Shown piece after piece: positions 8,805-17,774 of a stretch of 64,000 nt of DNA (positions are counted from its first letter, which is position 1; every line of letters starts with the position of its first letter). Source of the DNA: Streptomyces ortus. GTDB lineage: Bacteria; Actinomycetota; Actinomycetes; Streptomycetales; Streptomycetaceae. The position numbers were made by a program, and so were the translations under genes. Under the pieces are notes generated by a model. It had not been told where the DNA came from and did not search any database. It saw only the letters and a list, made by a program, of their open reading frames with translations. Location of the stretch: contig NZ_JAIFZO010000002.1 in assembly GCF_026341275.1 (NCBI RefSeq), forward strand, positions 8,541,296 to 8,605,295, in the 5' to 3' direction.

Positions 8805-8841
8805 GGGGCCGTCGCGAAAGGTGCGCTTTCGCGACGGCCCC
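8805..8841 (+). terminator. Long perfect hairpin, probable terminator
   Basis: Sixteen-base perfect arms (8805-8820, GGGGCCGTCGCGAAAG, and 8826-8841) enclose a five-base loop just after the StrR pseudogene stop. No clear T-run follows, as is usual in Streptomyces. It probably ends the strR transcript. Confidence 0.8.
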
Positions 8842-9237
8842 GAGTCGTGTACGGGTCGGGAAAGTGGCGTGAACCATTCCGCTCTTGCTTTACCGGGAGA
8901 GGTTGTGTATTTCTCTTTAAATATTCCATGAATTCTCGGTACGGGATGGTGACTCGGAGTCAGTATCGATGAAGCGTCTGGCAGGAACAGGTCTACGAAC
9001 CTCACGTTCCGTAAGGTCAGCGGCTCCACGTGGCGTCCAGTACCACCTGCATTGCCGAGCCCGGTGCCCGTAAGAGCGCTCGCGTGCAGTTCCTGACGGC
9101 TCCGGACGGCCGGCCCTTCCGGGTCTCTATCTGAAAACAACCCCCCATTCTCAGGCTGAGTGTCCGAAATCTTGCCCGTGTCGGCGTGAATAAGACGCTA
9201 TCCTGAAATGCGCTGATTGATCGGTGAAGGTACGGGG
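8842..9237 (+). promoter_or_regulatory. Gene-free region upstream of the LAL regulator
   Basis: No supported gene. The stretch 8890-8950 and the last 60 bases before 9238 are relatively A+T-rich and are the likely promoter zone of the LuxR gene. I see no convincing repeats or remnants here. Confidence 0.4.
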
Positions 9238-11979
9238 GTGCCTGTGAAGCTCAGCGAAAGGGGCGGAGAAGTCGGTCTGCTTCGTCGTCTCTACAGAGGG
9301 TGCGTGGCCGGAAAGGGTTCTCTGGTCATTACCAACGGTCCTGTGGGATGCGGCAAGACCGCCTTGATCCAGACGTTCGTCGAGCAGGTGACGGAGCAGG
9401 GGAGCACCGTCCTGTCGGCGACCGGTTCGGCGAGCGAAAGCCTGGACAGACTGGGGCTGATCGACCAGTTGGTGACCGCGATGGGTGCGGCGGGCCCGGT
9501 CGGCTGGCCACCGGACGTCGCGGAGGTCGCGATGGCGGCGGGGGCGAGCGGACGGGTGCCACGCGCGCTCATGCAGCGCGTCTACCGGGCCGTCGCCGAA
9601 CTGGCCGGGAAACAGCCGCTCGTCCTCCATGTCGACGACGTGCACTTCGCCGACGAGGCATCGCTCCAGTGCCTGAGATATCTCGTACGGCGCATCGAAG
9701 CGCTGCCCGTCCTGGTCGTCCTGACCGAGAGTTCCAGCCACGACCAGGCACTCGCCACGCTCCACGCGGAGACGCTCCACCTGTCCTACTGCCATCGGAT
9801 CCGGGTCGGTCCGCTCTCGCCCGAGGGGGTCGCCCGGTATCTGACGGATCATCCGGTGACGCGTTCGGTGGCGCCGGAGACCATCGAGCTGTGGGCGCGG
9901 GCGAGCGGGGGGAACCCCCTGCTGCTGGACGCCCTGATCGAGGACTTCGCCGGGCAGGGGACGGCGCAGACCGCCGGGCGCGGTGCCCCGGTGCCGGGCG
10001 AGTCGTTCCGGAACGCGTTTCTGCGCTGCCTGCACCGCTGTGAGCCGACCCTGCTCGCCGTCGCGCGCGCCGCCGCCGTCCTCGGCAAGTCCGTGACACC
10101 CGCCCTGATCGGCGACCTCCTCGGGGAGGACGCGACCTCCGTACGCCGCAGCGTCACCGGCCTGCGTGCGGCCGGACTGCTCTCGGGCTCGTGGTTCGGC
10201 CACGAGCGCGCCCGGCTGACCGTGCTCGCGGACATTCCCTGCAAGGACCTGCCGGCCCTGCGGGCCCGGGCCGCCGAACTGCTCCGGGAGAGCGGCGCGC
10301 CCGCGGCGGTCGTGGCCGAACAACTGCTGGCCGGCCACGACCCGGACCAGGCCGCCTGGCAGCCCGACATCCTCCGGGAGGCCGCGCGCGAGGCCCTGGC
10401 GGCGGGAGACGCCGGTGCCAGCGTCGACTATCTGCGACACGCCTCCGGCCTCTGCACGGACGCCAACCAGGAAGCCGAGGTGATCGCCGCCCTCGCGGAG
10501 GCACAGTGGCTCATCGACCCCGCGAAGGCGTCCCGGTACCTGCCGCAGCTCAGCCGTATGGTGCGGGCCGGTCTGCTCACCGGGTCCGACGCCCTGATCG
10601 TGGTGAAACAGAAGGTGTGGCGCGGCGAGTTCGCCCAGGCCGACGACCTGTTGCGGATCATCGAGGCACGGGAGGGCGCCGGCGCGGAGAACGTCTGGAA
10701 CGGCGCGGGCCACGCCCGGGCCGTCATCCGCTCGGACCACACCCTGGCCCGGGTGTGGCTGTCCTTCTGCTGCCCCGGTCTGCGACGCGGCACCACGATG
10801 TCGCCCCGCACCTTCCTCAGGCTCTCGGCCGACCTCGTCGAGCTCGGGAAGGGCCCGGCCCCCGACGAACCACTGCGCGGCACCGGCAGGGCAGGTCCGT
10901 TCGCGGACACGCTGGTGGCGCTGATCTTCCTGATCGGGGCCCAGCGGCTGGACGAGGCGATGCTCTGGTCGGAGAGGCTGCTGGACGAGCCCCGTAACCG
11001 GCGCACCCCCATGCGGCGGGCGTTCCTGGAGACGATCCGAGCGGCCGTGGCGCTGAGCCGGGGTGACGCCGCCGACGCGGGCGAGGCCGCCGGGACCGCG
11101 CTGAGCCTGGTCGGTCCGGAGGCCTGGGGCATCGCGATCGGTCTGCCGCTGGCCCTGGCGATCCGCGCGGCGACCGAGAGGGGCGATGTCGACACGGCGC
11201 GGACCTGTCTCGACCTGCCCGTTCCCATGGTCATGTTCGGCACTCCCTTCGCGCTGCCCTACCTCCAGGCCCTGGGGCGCTTCCACCTCGCCCTGGGCCG
11301 GCCGCGTGCCGCCCTGCGGGACTTCGAGTCGTGCGGCGAGCTGATGACGAAGTGGCGGCTCGACGCACCGGAACTCGTGGACTGGCGCAATGACGCGGTC
11401 GCCGCCCTCATCGCCCTGGGCGATCACCGGCGGGCCCGGGAGCGGGCCGAGGAACACCTCGCCCGGCTCGGCGAGCGGCCCACCCGCGCCCGTGGCGTCG
11501 CGCTGCGCCAGCTCGTGGCGGTGGGCCCGTCCCGCAACCGGCTGCGGCTGTTGCGGGAAGCGGTACGGATCCTGGAAATCTGCGGCGACGGGCTGGAGCT
11601 GAGGCGCGCCCGGGCCGACGAGGAAGCCGCGCGCCGAGCGGAGGAGGAGACCACCCCGCTCGCGCACGAGCACCCGCTGGGCGCACTGTGGGACGCTCCC
11701 TCCCCGCCGGCCCGGGGCGTGGTCCCGGCGGGCGCCGCCGATACGGACGCGGTGCCCGCGGCGCTGGCCGAACTCACCGAGGCGGAACGCCGGGTCGGAG
11801 CTCTCGCCGCGTCCGGCTGCACCAACCGGGAGATCGCCGACCGGCTCACCGTAACGGTCAGTACGGTGGAACAGCATCTCACCAAAATTTATCGGAAATT
11901 GAAGGCGCGTGGCAGGGCGGATCTTCCGACGTCACTCGTGCTTTTCTCGGAGGCCGCTTGCCCTCTGCACGGACGATGA
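9238..11979 (+). CDS. LAL-type LuxR-family transcriptional regulator
   Basis: Large ATP-binding regulator of about 913 residues. The N-terminal AAA-like ATPase domain has Walker A GPVGCGKTALIQ and Walker B LVLHVDDVHFADE. A long helical TPR/MalT-like middle region follows, and the C-terminal LuxR helix-turn-helix starts at LTEAERRVGALAASG and contains CTNREIADRLTVTVSTVEQH and LTKIYRKL. LAL proteins are usually cluster-situated activators. GTG 9238 is chosen because a GAAGG site lies eight bases upstream; GTG 9244 is also possible. It lies directly before the DPG operon in the same direction, so it probably controls that operon together with the StrR protein. No TTA codon was noticed. Confidence 0.88.
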   Translation: MPVKLSERGGEVGLLRRLYRGCVAGKGSLVITNGPVGCGKTALIQTFVEQVTEQGSTVLSATGSASESLDRLGLIDQLVTAMGAAGPVGWPPDVAEVAMAAGASGRVPRALMQRVYRAVAELAGKQPLVLHVDDVHFADEASLQCLRYLVRRIEALPVLVVLTESSSHDQALATLHAETLHLSYCHRIRVGPLSPEGVARYLTDHPVTRSVAPETIELWARASGGNPLLLDALIEDFAGQGTAQTAGRGAPVPGESFRNAFLRCLHRCEPTLLAVARAAAVLGKSVTPALIGDLLGEDATSVRRSVTGLRAAGLLSGSWFGHERARLTVLADIPCKDLPALRARAAELLRESGAPAAVVAEQLLAGHDPDQAAWQPDILREAAREALAAGDAGASVDYLRHASGLCTDANQEAEVIAALAEAQWLIDPAKASRYLPQLSRMVRAGLLTGSDALIVVKQKVWRGEFAQADDLLRIIEAREGAGAENVWNGAGHARAVIRSDHTLARVWLSFCCPGLRRGTTMSPRTFLRLSADLVELGKGPAPDEPLRGTGRAGPFADTLVALIFLIGAQRLDEAMLWSERLLDEPRNRRTPMRRAFLETIRAAVALSRGDAADAGEAAGTALSLVGPEAWGIAIGLPLALAIRAATERGDVDTARTCLDLPVPMVMFGTPFALPYLQALGRFHLALGRPRAALRDFESCGELMTKWRLDAPELVDWRNDAVAALIALGDHRRARERAEEHLARLGERPTRARGVALRQLVAVGPSRNRLRLLREAVRILEICGDGLELRRARADEEAARRAEEETTPLAHEHPLGALWDAPSPPARGVVPAGAADTDAVPAALAELTEAERRVGALAASGCTNREIADRLTVTVSTVEQHLTKIYRKLKARGRADLPTSLVLFSEAACPLHGR

Positions 11980-12178
11980 GAAGAAAATCCCCCGAATCCC
12001 TCGTAGTCCTCGAATGCGTTGCATCCGTTGCATCCGCTGGTAATTGCCCGGTCCGCGTCAAATCCCCGTCCAAGTAGCGGTTTCGGACCGTTGGACAGTG
12101 TTGTGGTGAGGATTGCGACCGTGTGATCCTGTATGTCGAATCAGCCTTCCAATACCAGATTCCGCCGGGAGGAATTCC

Positions 12179-14452
12179 ATGGCCGTACGGAGCCTCGACG
12201 ACTATGCGCGACTGGCCAGGAAAGGATTCGATCACGTTCTGGCGGAGTCTTTGGAAGCCGTTGAACGGGCATCCGCGGAGACCAGGGCGGCCTTCGACCG
12301 AACCGGTCTGAGGCCGGGCCGGTCCACCCGGCCCGGGCCGCCCGACACCACCACGAAGATCCTGGACCGTCCCTGGGCCGCGCCGATCGCCGTCGGCCCG
12401 CTCACCGGACCCGCCCGGCCCGCGGACGAGACCGCCGTGCTGCGGGCGGCCGACGCGGCGGAACTCCCCGTCGTGGTCGACACGGTCCCTGCGAACGACC
12501 TCGCGAACCCGGTGCCGACTGCCGACGGGACGCGGTGGCTCCGCACCTACGGCCACCGGGAGCACGGTGACGTCGAGCGGTCGGTGGCCGACGCGGAGCG
12601 TGCCGGGTTCGCCGCACTCCTTCTCTCTGTGCGGTCCCAGGGCGGCGGCGGCCGACCCGCGCGCCCCGATGCTCCGCGCGCGGACTGGGCCGACCTGGAA
12701 CGGCTGCGCGCCACGTCCGCGCTGCCCCTGCTCGTCGCGGGCGTACGCACCGCTGCCGACGCCGCCCGCGCGTTCGACACCGGTGCCGACGGCATCGTCA
12801 CCGACTCGCTGGAGACGCTGCCCGACCTGGCCGCGGTCGCGGGCACGCACCGCCCCGTCCTGCTCGGCGGCGGCATCCGCCGGGGCGCCGACATCCTGGT
12901 CTCCCTGGCCTCGGGGGCCGACGCGGTCCTCGTGGGACGACTGGTGCTGGAGGGGCTGATCGTCGACGGGGAGCAGGGTGTCACCGACGTGCTGGGCACT
13001 CTCGTACGCGAACTGGGGGAGGCGATGACGTTCACCGGAACCGCCCTGATCGCCGAGACGTGCCCCGACAGCCTCCGTACCGGACACCGTCCGCCGCTCC
13101 CCGTACGCCCGACGGGCACCCGGGGCGATGCCGCGAACGCCCCGGGAAATGCCGTGGGCGTCCTGCGCAAGGAGGACCTCCACGCCAGCCTCTCCGATCC
13201 CGTCCTGGACACGATGACCTTCCTCAACGAGGTCACCCACCGCTACCCGGACGCCGTCTCCTTCGCGCCGGGGCGGCCCTACGACGGATTCTTCGACACC
13301 GAGCAGATCTTCACGTACCTCCGCCGCTACCTTGACCAACTGGCCGCGCAGGGACGCACGGAGCAGGACATCCGTACCGCCATGTACCAGTACGGTCCCA
13401 CCGCCGGCCAGATCCGTGAGATCGTCGCCGACTCCCTGCGCGCGGACGAGGGCGTCGACGTCCCGGCGGAGTCGATCGTGATCACGGTCGGCGCGCAGGA
13501 AGCCATGCTGCTGGTGGTGCGGGCCCTCACCGCGGGCCCCGACGACGTGCTGCTCGCGGCGAGCCCCTGCTATGTCGGCATCACGGGCGTGGCACGGCTG
13601 CTGGGCGTGCCGGTGACGGCCGTGGAGGAGCGGGAGGACGGCTTCTCCTGCGTCGACCTGGAGACCGCGATCGCGCGGGAGCGCGCCCGAGGACGGCGCC
13701 CCCGGGCCCTCTACGTGATTCCCGATCACTCCAACCCGTCGGGAACCACGATGGACGCGCCGACGCGCGCCGCGCTGCTGGAGACGGCGGAGCGCCACGG
13801 CATCCTCCTCATCGAGGACAGCCCCTACCGCAGGGTGAGCCCGGGTACGCCGCTGCCGACGCTGAAGTCCATGGACCGTTCGCGAAGCGTCGTCCACCTG
13901 GGCTCGTTCGCCAAGACGGTGTTTCCCGGCGCTCGGGTCGGCTTCGCCGTCGCCGACCAGCAGGTGGTCGACGCCTTCGGCCGGACCGGTCTCCTGGCCG
14001 ACGAGCTTGCCAAGATCAAGAGCATGGTGACGGTCAACACCTCGTCGCTGAGCCAGGCCGCGGTGGCGGGCGCCCTGCTGGCGGGCGGCGGCCGGATCTC
14101 CGAGATGAACGTCGAACCGGCGGCCTACTACGGCAATGCCATGCGGACCACACTGCGCAATCTGGACGCCCGTCTGCCGGCGGCCCGGCGAGCCGCTCTC
14201 GGCGTGCGATGGAACGAACCGACCGGTGGTTTCTTCCTCACGGTCCACGTTCCCTTCCGGGCGGACAATGAGGCGCTGACCCGGTCGGCACAGGAATTCG
14301 GCGTCATCTGGACGCCGATGAACTACTTCTATCCGCAGGGCGGCGGCGATCAAGCCCTCCGTCTCTCCATCAGCTATCTCACGACGGCCGATATCGAAGA
14401 GGGCACCGCCCGTCTCGCGCGGTTCATCGAGGCGCAGGCCGCGGTGTCGTGA
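12179..14452 (+). CDS. Fusion of degenerate hydroxymandelate-oxidase-like domain and HpgT-type aminotransferase
   Basis: Bifunctional-looking protein of 757 residues. Residues 1-290 follow the FMN-dependent alpha-hydroxy-acid oxidase (Hmo) fold, with DRPWAAPIAVGP, GGGIRRGADILVSLASGADA and VGRLVLEGL. The family active site is missing: the Lys of LVKG is Ala187, the SNHGGRQLD loop is deleted after GIV at about 207, the Asp of DGGIRRG is Gly230 and TVD is SVR. Residues about 335-757 are a fold-type I PLP aminotransferase with YQYGPTAGQIREIV, DHSNPSGTTMD and the PLP lysine K579 in GSFAKTVFPGARVGF. HpgT converts arylglyoxylates to hydroxyphenyl- or dihydroxyphenylglycine. The ATG has a GGGAGGA site. 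It heads the dpgABCD operon, so the likely reaction is 3,5-dihydroxyphenylglyoxylate to DPG; the oxidase half looks catalytically dead. Confidence 0.88.
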   Translation: MAVRSLDDYARLARKGFDHVLAESLEAVERASAETRAAFDRTGLRPGRSTRPGPPDTTTKILDRPWAAPIAVGPLTGPARPADETAVLRAADAAELPVVVDTVPANDLANPVPTADGTRWLRTYGHREHGDVERSVADAERAGFAALLLSVRSQGGGGRPARPDAPRADWADLERLRATSALPLLVAGVRTAADAARAFDTGADGIVTDSLETLPDLAAVAGTHRPVLLGGGIRRGADILVSLASGADAVLVGRLVLEGLIVDGEQGVTDVLGTLVRELGEAMTFTGTALIAETCPDSLRTGHRPPLPVRPTGTRGDAANAPGNAVGVLRKEDLHASLSDPVLDTMTFLNEVTHRYPDAVSFAPGRPYDGFFDTEQIFTYLRRYLDQLAAQGRTEQDIRTAMYQYGPTAGQIREIVADSLRADEGVDVPAESIVITVGAQEAMLLVVRALTAGPDDVLLAASPCYVGITGVARLLGVPVTAVEEREDGFSCVDLETAIARERARGRRPRALYVIPDHSNPSGTTMDAPTRAALLETAERHGILLIEDSPYRRVSPGTPLPTLKSMDRSRSVVHLGSFAKTVFPGARVGFAVADQQVVDAFGRTGLLADELAKIKSMVTVNTSSLSQAAVAGALLAGGGRISEMNVEPAAYYGNAMRTTLRNLDARLPAARRAALGVRWNEPTGGFFLTVHVPFRADNEALTRSAQEFGVIWTPMNYFYPQGGGDQALRLSISYLTTADIEEGTARLARFIEAQAAVS

Positions 14453-14540
14453 ATTCTCCGGGAAAGGCGAAGCAAGTGATCGGAAACAGCAATGCACAGC
14501 GACCGCGGACCAAGCCGCGTATGTGGGGGTGGACTTTCCG

Positions 14541-15704
14541 ATGACCATCAATGTGGACCGGCCCGTAAGACTGGAGGCGGCCTTGGCGGACGACATTCCG
14601 GTACCCGTCGTCCTGACCGGTGACGGCGCTCTGAAGACGGCGTACCGACCGCGGATCGTCGGGGTGGGGACCGCCACGTCGGCCGTCGCCTACTCCCAGC
14701 GGGAGGTGCTCGACGCCTTCCGCATCACCGACCCGAGGATCCGGTCCGTGTTCGCCAACAGCGCCATCGACCGGCGCCACCTGACCCTGCCGGAACCGGA
14801 CTCCGACGGCGTCCGCACCCCCGAGCCGCAGGGCGACCTGCTCGACAAGCACAAGGCCATGGCCACGGAGATGGGCGCCGAGGCACTGCGCGCCTGTCTG
14901 AAACGGGCAGGCGCCGAACTCTCCGATCTGCGACACCTGTGCTGCGTGTCGTCCACCGGCTTCCTCACCCCCGGCCTGAGCGCCCTGATGATCCGCGAGC
15001 TGGGCATCGACCGGCACTGCAGCCGCAGCGACATCGTCGGCATGGGCTGCAACGCGGGGCTCAACGCGCTGAACGTCGTGGCCGGCTGGTCCGCGGCCCA
15101 CCCGGGCGAACTCGCCGTCGTCCTCTGCGCGGAGGCGTGCTCGGCGGCGTACGCGATGGACTCCTCGATGCGCACCGCGGTCGTCAACAGCCTCTTCGGC
15201 GACGGCGCCGGGGCGGTCGCCCTGAGGTCGGGACCGGATGACGAGGCGTCCGGCGCGGCCGAGGGTCCGGCCCTCCTGAAGTTCGCCAGCTGCATCATCC
15301 CCGACGCGATCGGCGCGATGCGCTACGACTGGGACCGCGACCTGGACCGGTTCAGCTTCTACCTCGACCCCCAGATCCCCTACGTCGTCGGTGCCCATGC
15401 CGAGATCGTGGTCGACCGCCTGCTCCAGGACACGGGCCTGCGCAGGAGCGACATCCGCCACTGGCTCGTGCACTCCGGCGGCAAGAAGGTGATCGACGCG
15501 GTGGTCGTCAACCTCGGTCTGACCCGCCATGACCTGCGCCACACCGTCGGTGTCCTGCGGGACTACGGCAACGTGTCGAGCGGGTCGTTCCTTTTCTCGT
15601 ACGAACGGCTCCTCGACGAGCAGGTGACCCGGACCGGGGACTACGGAGTGCTCATGACCATGGGCCCGGGATCCACGCTCGAAACGGCGCTGGTCCAGTG
15701 GTGA
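14541..15704 (+). CDS. dpgA: DpgA, type III polyketide synthase for 3,5-dihydroxyphenylacetyl-CoA
   Basis: Chalcone-synthase-fold enzyme of 387 residues that condenses four malonyl-CoA units into the precursor of 3,5-dihydroxyphenylacetyl-CoA. The catalytic triad is visible: Cys170 in VGMGCNAGLNAL, His in WLVHSGGKKVID and Asn in DYGNVSSGSF, and the GDGAGAVAL loop is present. DpgA-type rather than CHS-type is indicated by the neighbours dpgB, dpgC and dpgD. ATG 14541 is preferred over the in-frame GTG 14523 because a GGGGGTGG purine run lies about eight bases before it. Its stop is followed after 17 bases by dpgB. Confidence 0.94.
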   Translation: MTINVDRPVRLEAALADDIPVPVVLTGDGALKTAYRPRIVGVGTATSAVAYSQREVLDAFRITDPRIRSVFANSAIDRRHLTLPEPDSDGVRTPEPQGDLLDKHKAMATEMGAEALRACLKRAGAELSDLRHLCCVSSTGFLTPGLSALMIRELGIDRHCSRSDIVGMGCNAGLNALNVVAGWSAAHPGELAVVLCAEACSAAYAMDSSMRTAVVNSLFGDGAGAVALRSGPDDEASGAAEGPALLKFASCIIPDAIGAMRYDWDRDLDRFSFYLDPQIPYVVGAHAEIVVDRLLQDTGLRRSDIRHWLVHSGGKKVIDAVVVNLGLTRHDLRHTVGVLRDYGNVSSGSFLFSYERLLDEQVTRTGDYGVLMTMGPGSTLETALVQW

Positions 15705-15721
15705 AGACAGGAGAGAGCGCA

Positions 15722-16384
15722 GTGAGTGACGTAAGTACCGTGCGGACACTGGCCGTTGATGGATCCCGGCCACTGTCGATCAGGACCGTCAAGGACCTCA
15801 CCGTCCTGTGCGACGAGATGGAGGACCGGGGCGGGGCCGCGATCCTACGGGCCACCGGCACACCCGCGCCGGACTGGGCCGACGGGCTGGACGTCTCCCT
15901 CGTCACCAAGTGGGAACGGGTGCTGCGGCGGCTCGAACGGCTGCCCGGGGTCAGTGTCGCGGTCGCGGCCGGCGACTGCGGCGGAGTGGCCCTCGACGCC
16001 TTCCTCACCGCCGACATCCGGATCGCGACGCGCGGCAGTCGTCTTCTCCTGCCCTTCGACGGGGAGGCCACCTGGCCCGGCATGGCCGCGTTCCGGCTCG
16101 CCCGCCTGGCCGGCGCCGCGCGCGCCCGCCGTGCCGTCCTGTTCGGGAACCCGATCCCCGCGTCCGAGGCGCTGACACTGGGCATCGCCGACGAGGTGAC
16201 CGAGACGCCGGACACCGCTGTGGCCGCAGCCGTCCAGCGCTGCGAGGGACTGTCGGGCAAGGAGCTCGCCCTGCGGCGCCAACTGCTCCTCGACGCGATG
16301 ACGGTCAGCTTCGAGGACGCCCTCGGCCCGCACCTGGCGGCCTGCGACCGCGCTCTGCGGCGCACCGTCGAGGAGGCCGCGTGA
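15722..16384 (+). CDS. dpgB: DpgB, enoyl-CoA-hydratase-like helper of DpgA
   Basis: Crotonase-family protein of 220 residues, shorter and more divergent than DpgD, as is usual for DpgB. Known DpgB proteins raise DpgA turnover and, with DpgD, complete the cyclisation and dehydration to 3,5-dihydroxyphenylacetyl-CoA. The crotonase core is seen at VAVAAGDCGGVALDAFLTADIRIATRGSRL (written here in part) and at the AVLFGNPIPASEALTLGIAD segment. The GTG at 15722 is preceded by GGAGAG at the right spacing; an earlier in-frame GTG at 15698 overlaps dpgA. The strict order dpgA-B-C-D supports the assignment more than its own sequence does. Confidence 0.88.
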   Translation: MSDVSTVRTLAVDGSRPLSIRTVKDLTVLCDEMEDRGGAAILRATGTPAPDWADGLDVSLVTKWERVLRRLERLPGVSVAVAAGDCGGVALDAFLTADIRIATRGSRLLLPFDGEATWPGMAAFRLARLAGAARARRAVLFGNPIPASEALTLGIADEVTETPDTAVAAAVQRCEGLSGKELALRRQLLLDAMTVSFEDALGPHLAACDRALRRTVEEAA

Positions 16385-16463
16385 TGACGCGGCCGAGCCA
16401 CGGACACCCCGGTGCGGACACCCCCCGTCCGCACCGGGTGAGGACGCAAGGCGGGGCGGCCGT

Positions 16464-17774
16464 ATGACGACCACCGTGTGGGAGCAGGAGACCGCGCGTG
16501 CGCAGTGGTCGGCGCTGACGGAGGCCGCCGAGCGCGTGGACAAGACACTGGCGTCCCTGCCGTACCCGACGCGCCGCACACCCGAACAACGGGACGCGGC
16601 CGAGGCGGTGAAGAACAGGGCCCGCGCCCTGCGCGCCCGGTTCCTGGACGGGTACGGCGACGCCGTGTACGACCGGCTCACCGAAGGGCGCACCCGCGGC
16701 CTGCGGATCGATGAACTGGTCGCGGCCGGGGCGACCGCCTTCCCCGGCCTGGTGCCGGACGCCGGCCGGCTCGCACAGGAGCGGAACCGGCCGCAGGCCG
16801 ACAAGGAAGGCCACGAGATCGATCAGGGCATCTTCCTGCGGGCCGTTCTGCGGTCGGCCTCGGCCGGTCCGCACCTCCTCGACGCCATGCTCCGGCCGAC
16901 GGCCAGAGCGCGGGGGCTGCTGCCGGAGTTCCTGCGGACCGGTGTCGTGGAGATGGAGGCCGTACGGCTCGAACGCCGCGACGGCGTCGCACGGTTGACG
17001 ATGTGCCGCCACGACCGGCTCAACGCCGAGGACAACCAGCAGGTCGACGACATGGAGACGGCCGTAGACCTTGCTCTCCTCGATCCGGGCATCCGGGTCG
17101 GCCTGCTGCGCGGAGGGGAGATGAGCCATCCCCGCCACCGCGGCAAGCGGGTGTTCAGCGCGGGCATCAACCTCAAGAACCTGAGCTCCGGTGACATCTC
17201 CCTGGTCGACTTCCTGCTCCGCCGTGAACTCGGCTACCTCCACAAACTCGTCCGGGGCCTGCTGGTCGAGGACCCGGACCGGTGGCACTCGCCGTACGTC
17301 GAGAAGCCGTGGGTCGCCGCTGTCGACGGCTTCGCGATCGGCGGGGGCGCCCAACTACTGCTGGTGTTCGACCATGTCCTCGCCGCGTCCGACGCCTACC
17401 TCAGCCTCCCCGCCGCCAAGGAGGGGATCATCCCCGGCGTGGCCAACTTCCGCTTCAGCAGGTACGCCGGACCCCGGCTGTCCCGCCAGGTCATCCTGGA
17501 GGGGCGCAGGATCTGGGCCTCGGAGCCGCAGGCCCGGCTGCTGGTGGACGAGGTCGTGGACCCGCGCGAGCTGGACGCCGCCGTCGAGCGGAGCCTGCAG
17601 CGCCTCGACGGCGAGGCGGTGCTCGCCAACCGGCGCATGCTCAACCTCGCCGAGGAGCCCGTCGACGCGTTTCGTGCGTACATGGCGGAGTTCGCCCTCC
17701 AGCAGGCACTGAGGTTGTACGGGGAGGACGTGATCCACAAGGTCGGCAGGTTCGCGGCGAGGCCGTCGTCGTGA
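16464..17774 (+). CDS. dpgC: DpgC, cofactor-independent 3,5-dihydroxyphenylacetyl-CoA dioxygenase
   Basis: Oxygenase of 436 residues, the usual DpgC length. DpgC uses O2 without metal or organic cofactor to turn 3,5-dihydroxyphenylacetyl-CoA into 3,5-dihydroxyphenylglyoxylate and free CoA. An N-terminal helical domain of about 190 residues precedes a crotonase core with LTMCRHDRLNAEDNQQVD, the oxyanion region RVFSAGINLKNL and VDGFAIGGGAQLLL, and AAKEGIIPGVANFRFSR. ATG 16464 fits the family start. The gene overlaps dpgD by 4 bases (GTGA). The product is the substrate of the HpgT-like domain at the head of the operon. Confidence 0.94.
   Translation: MTTTVWEQETARAQWSALTEAAERVDKTLASLPYPTRRTPEQRDAAEAVKNRARALRARFLDGYGDAVYDRLTEGRTRGLRIDELVAAGATAFPGLVPDAGRLAQERNRPQADKEGHEIDQGIFLRAVLRSASAGPHLLDAMLRPTARARGLLPEFLRTGVVEMEAVRLERRDGVARLTMCRHDRLNAEDNQQVDDMETAVDLALLDPGIRVGLLRGGEMSHPRHRGKRVFSAGINLKNLSSGDISLVDFLLRRELGYLHKLVRGLLVEDPDRWHSPYVEKPWVAAVDGFAIGGGAQLLLVFDHVLAASDAYLSLPAAKEGIIPGVANFRFSRYAGPRLSRQVILEGRRIWASEPQARLLVDEVVDPRELDAAVERSLQRLDGEAVLANRRMLNLAEEPVDAFRAYMAEFALQQALRLYGEDVIHKVGRFAARPSS

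Noticed and set aside
9151..11877. 908-codon minus-strand open frame
   Set aside because: Antisense to the LAL regulator; no recognisable domain and no ribosome site.
3899..12178. StrR-box inverted repeat upstream of mbtH, LAL or the DPG operon
   Set aside because: No convincing GTTCGA(N)TCGAAC-type repeat could be found by eye; a profile scan would be needed.
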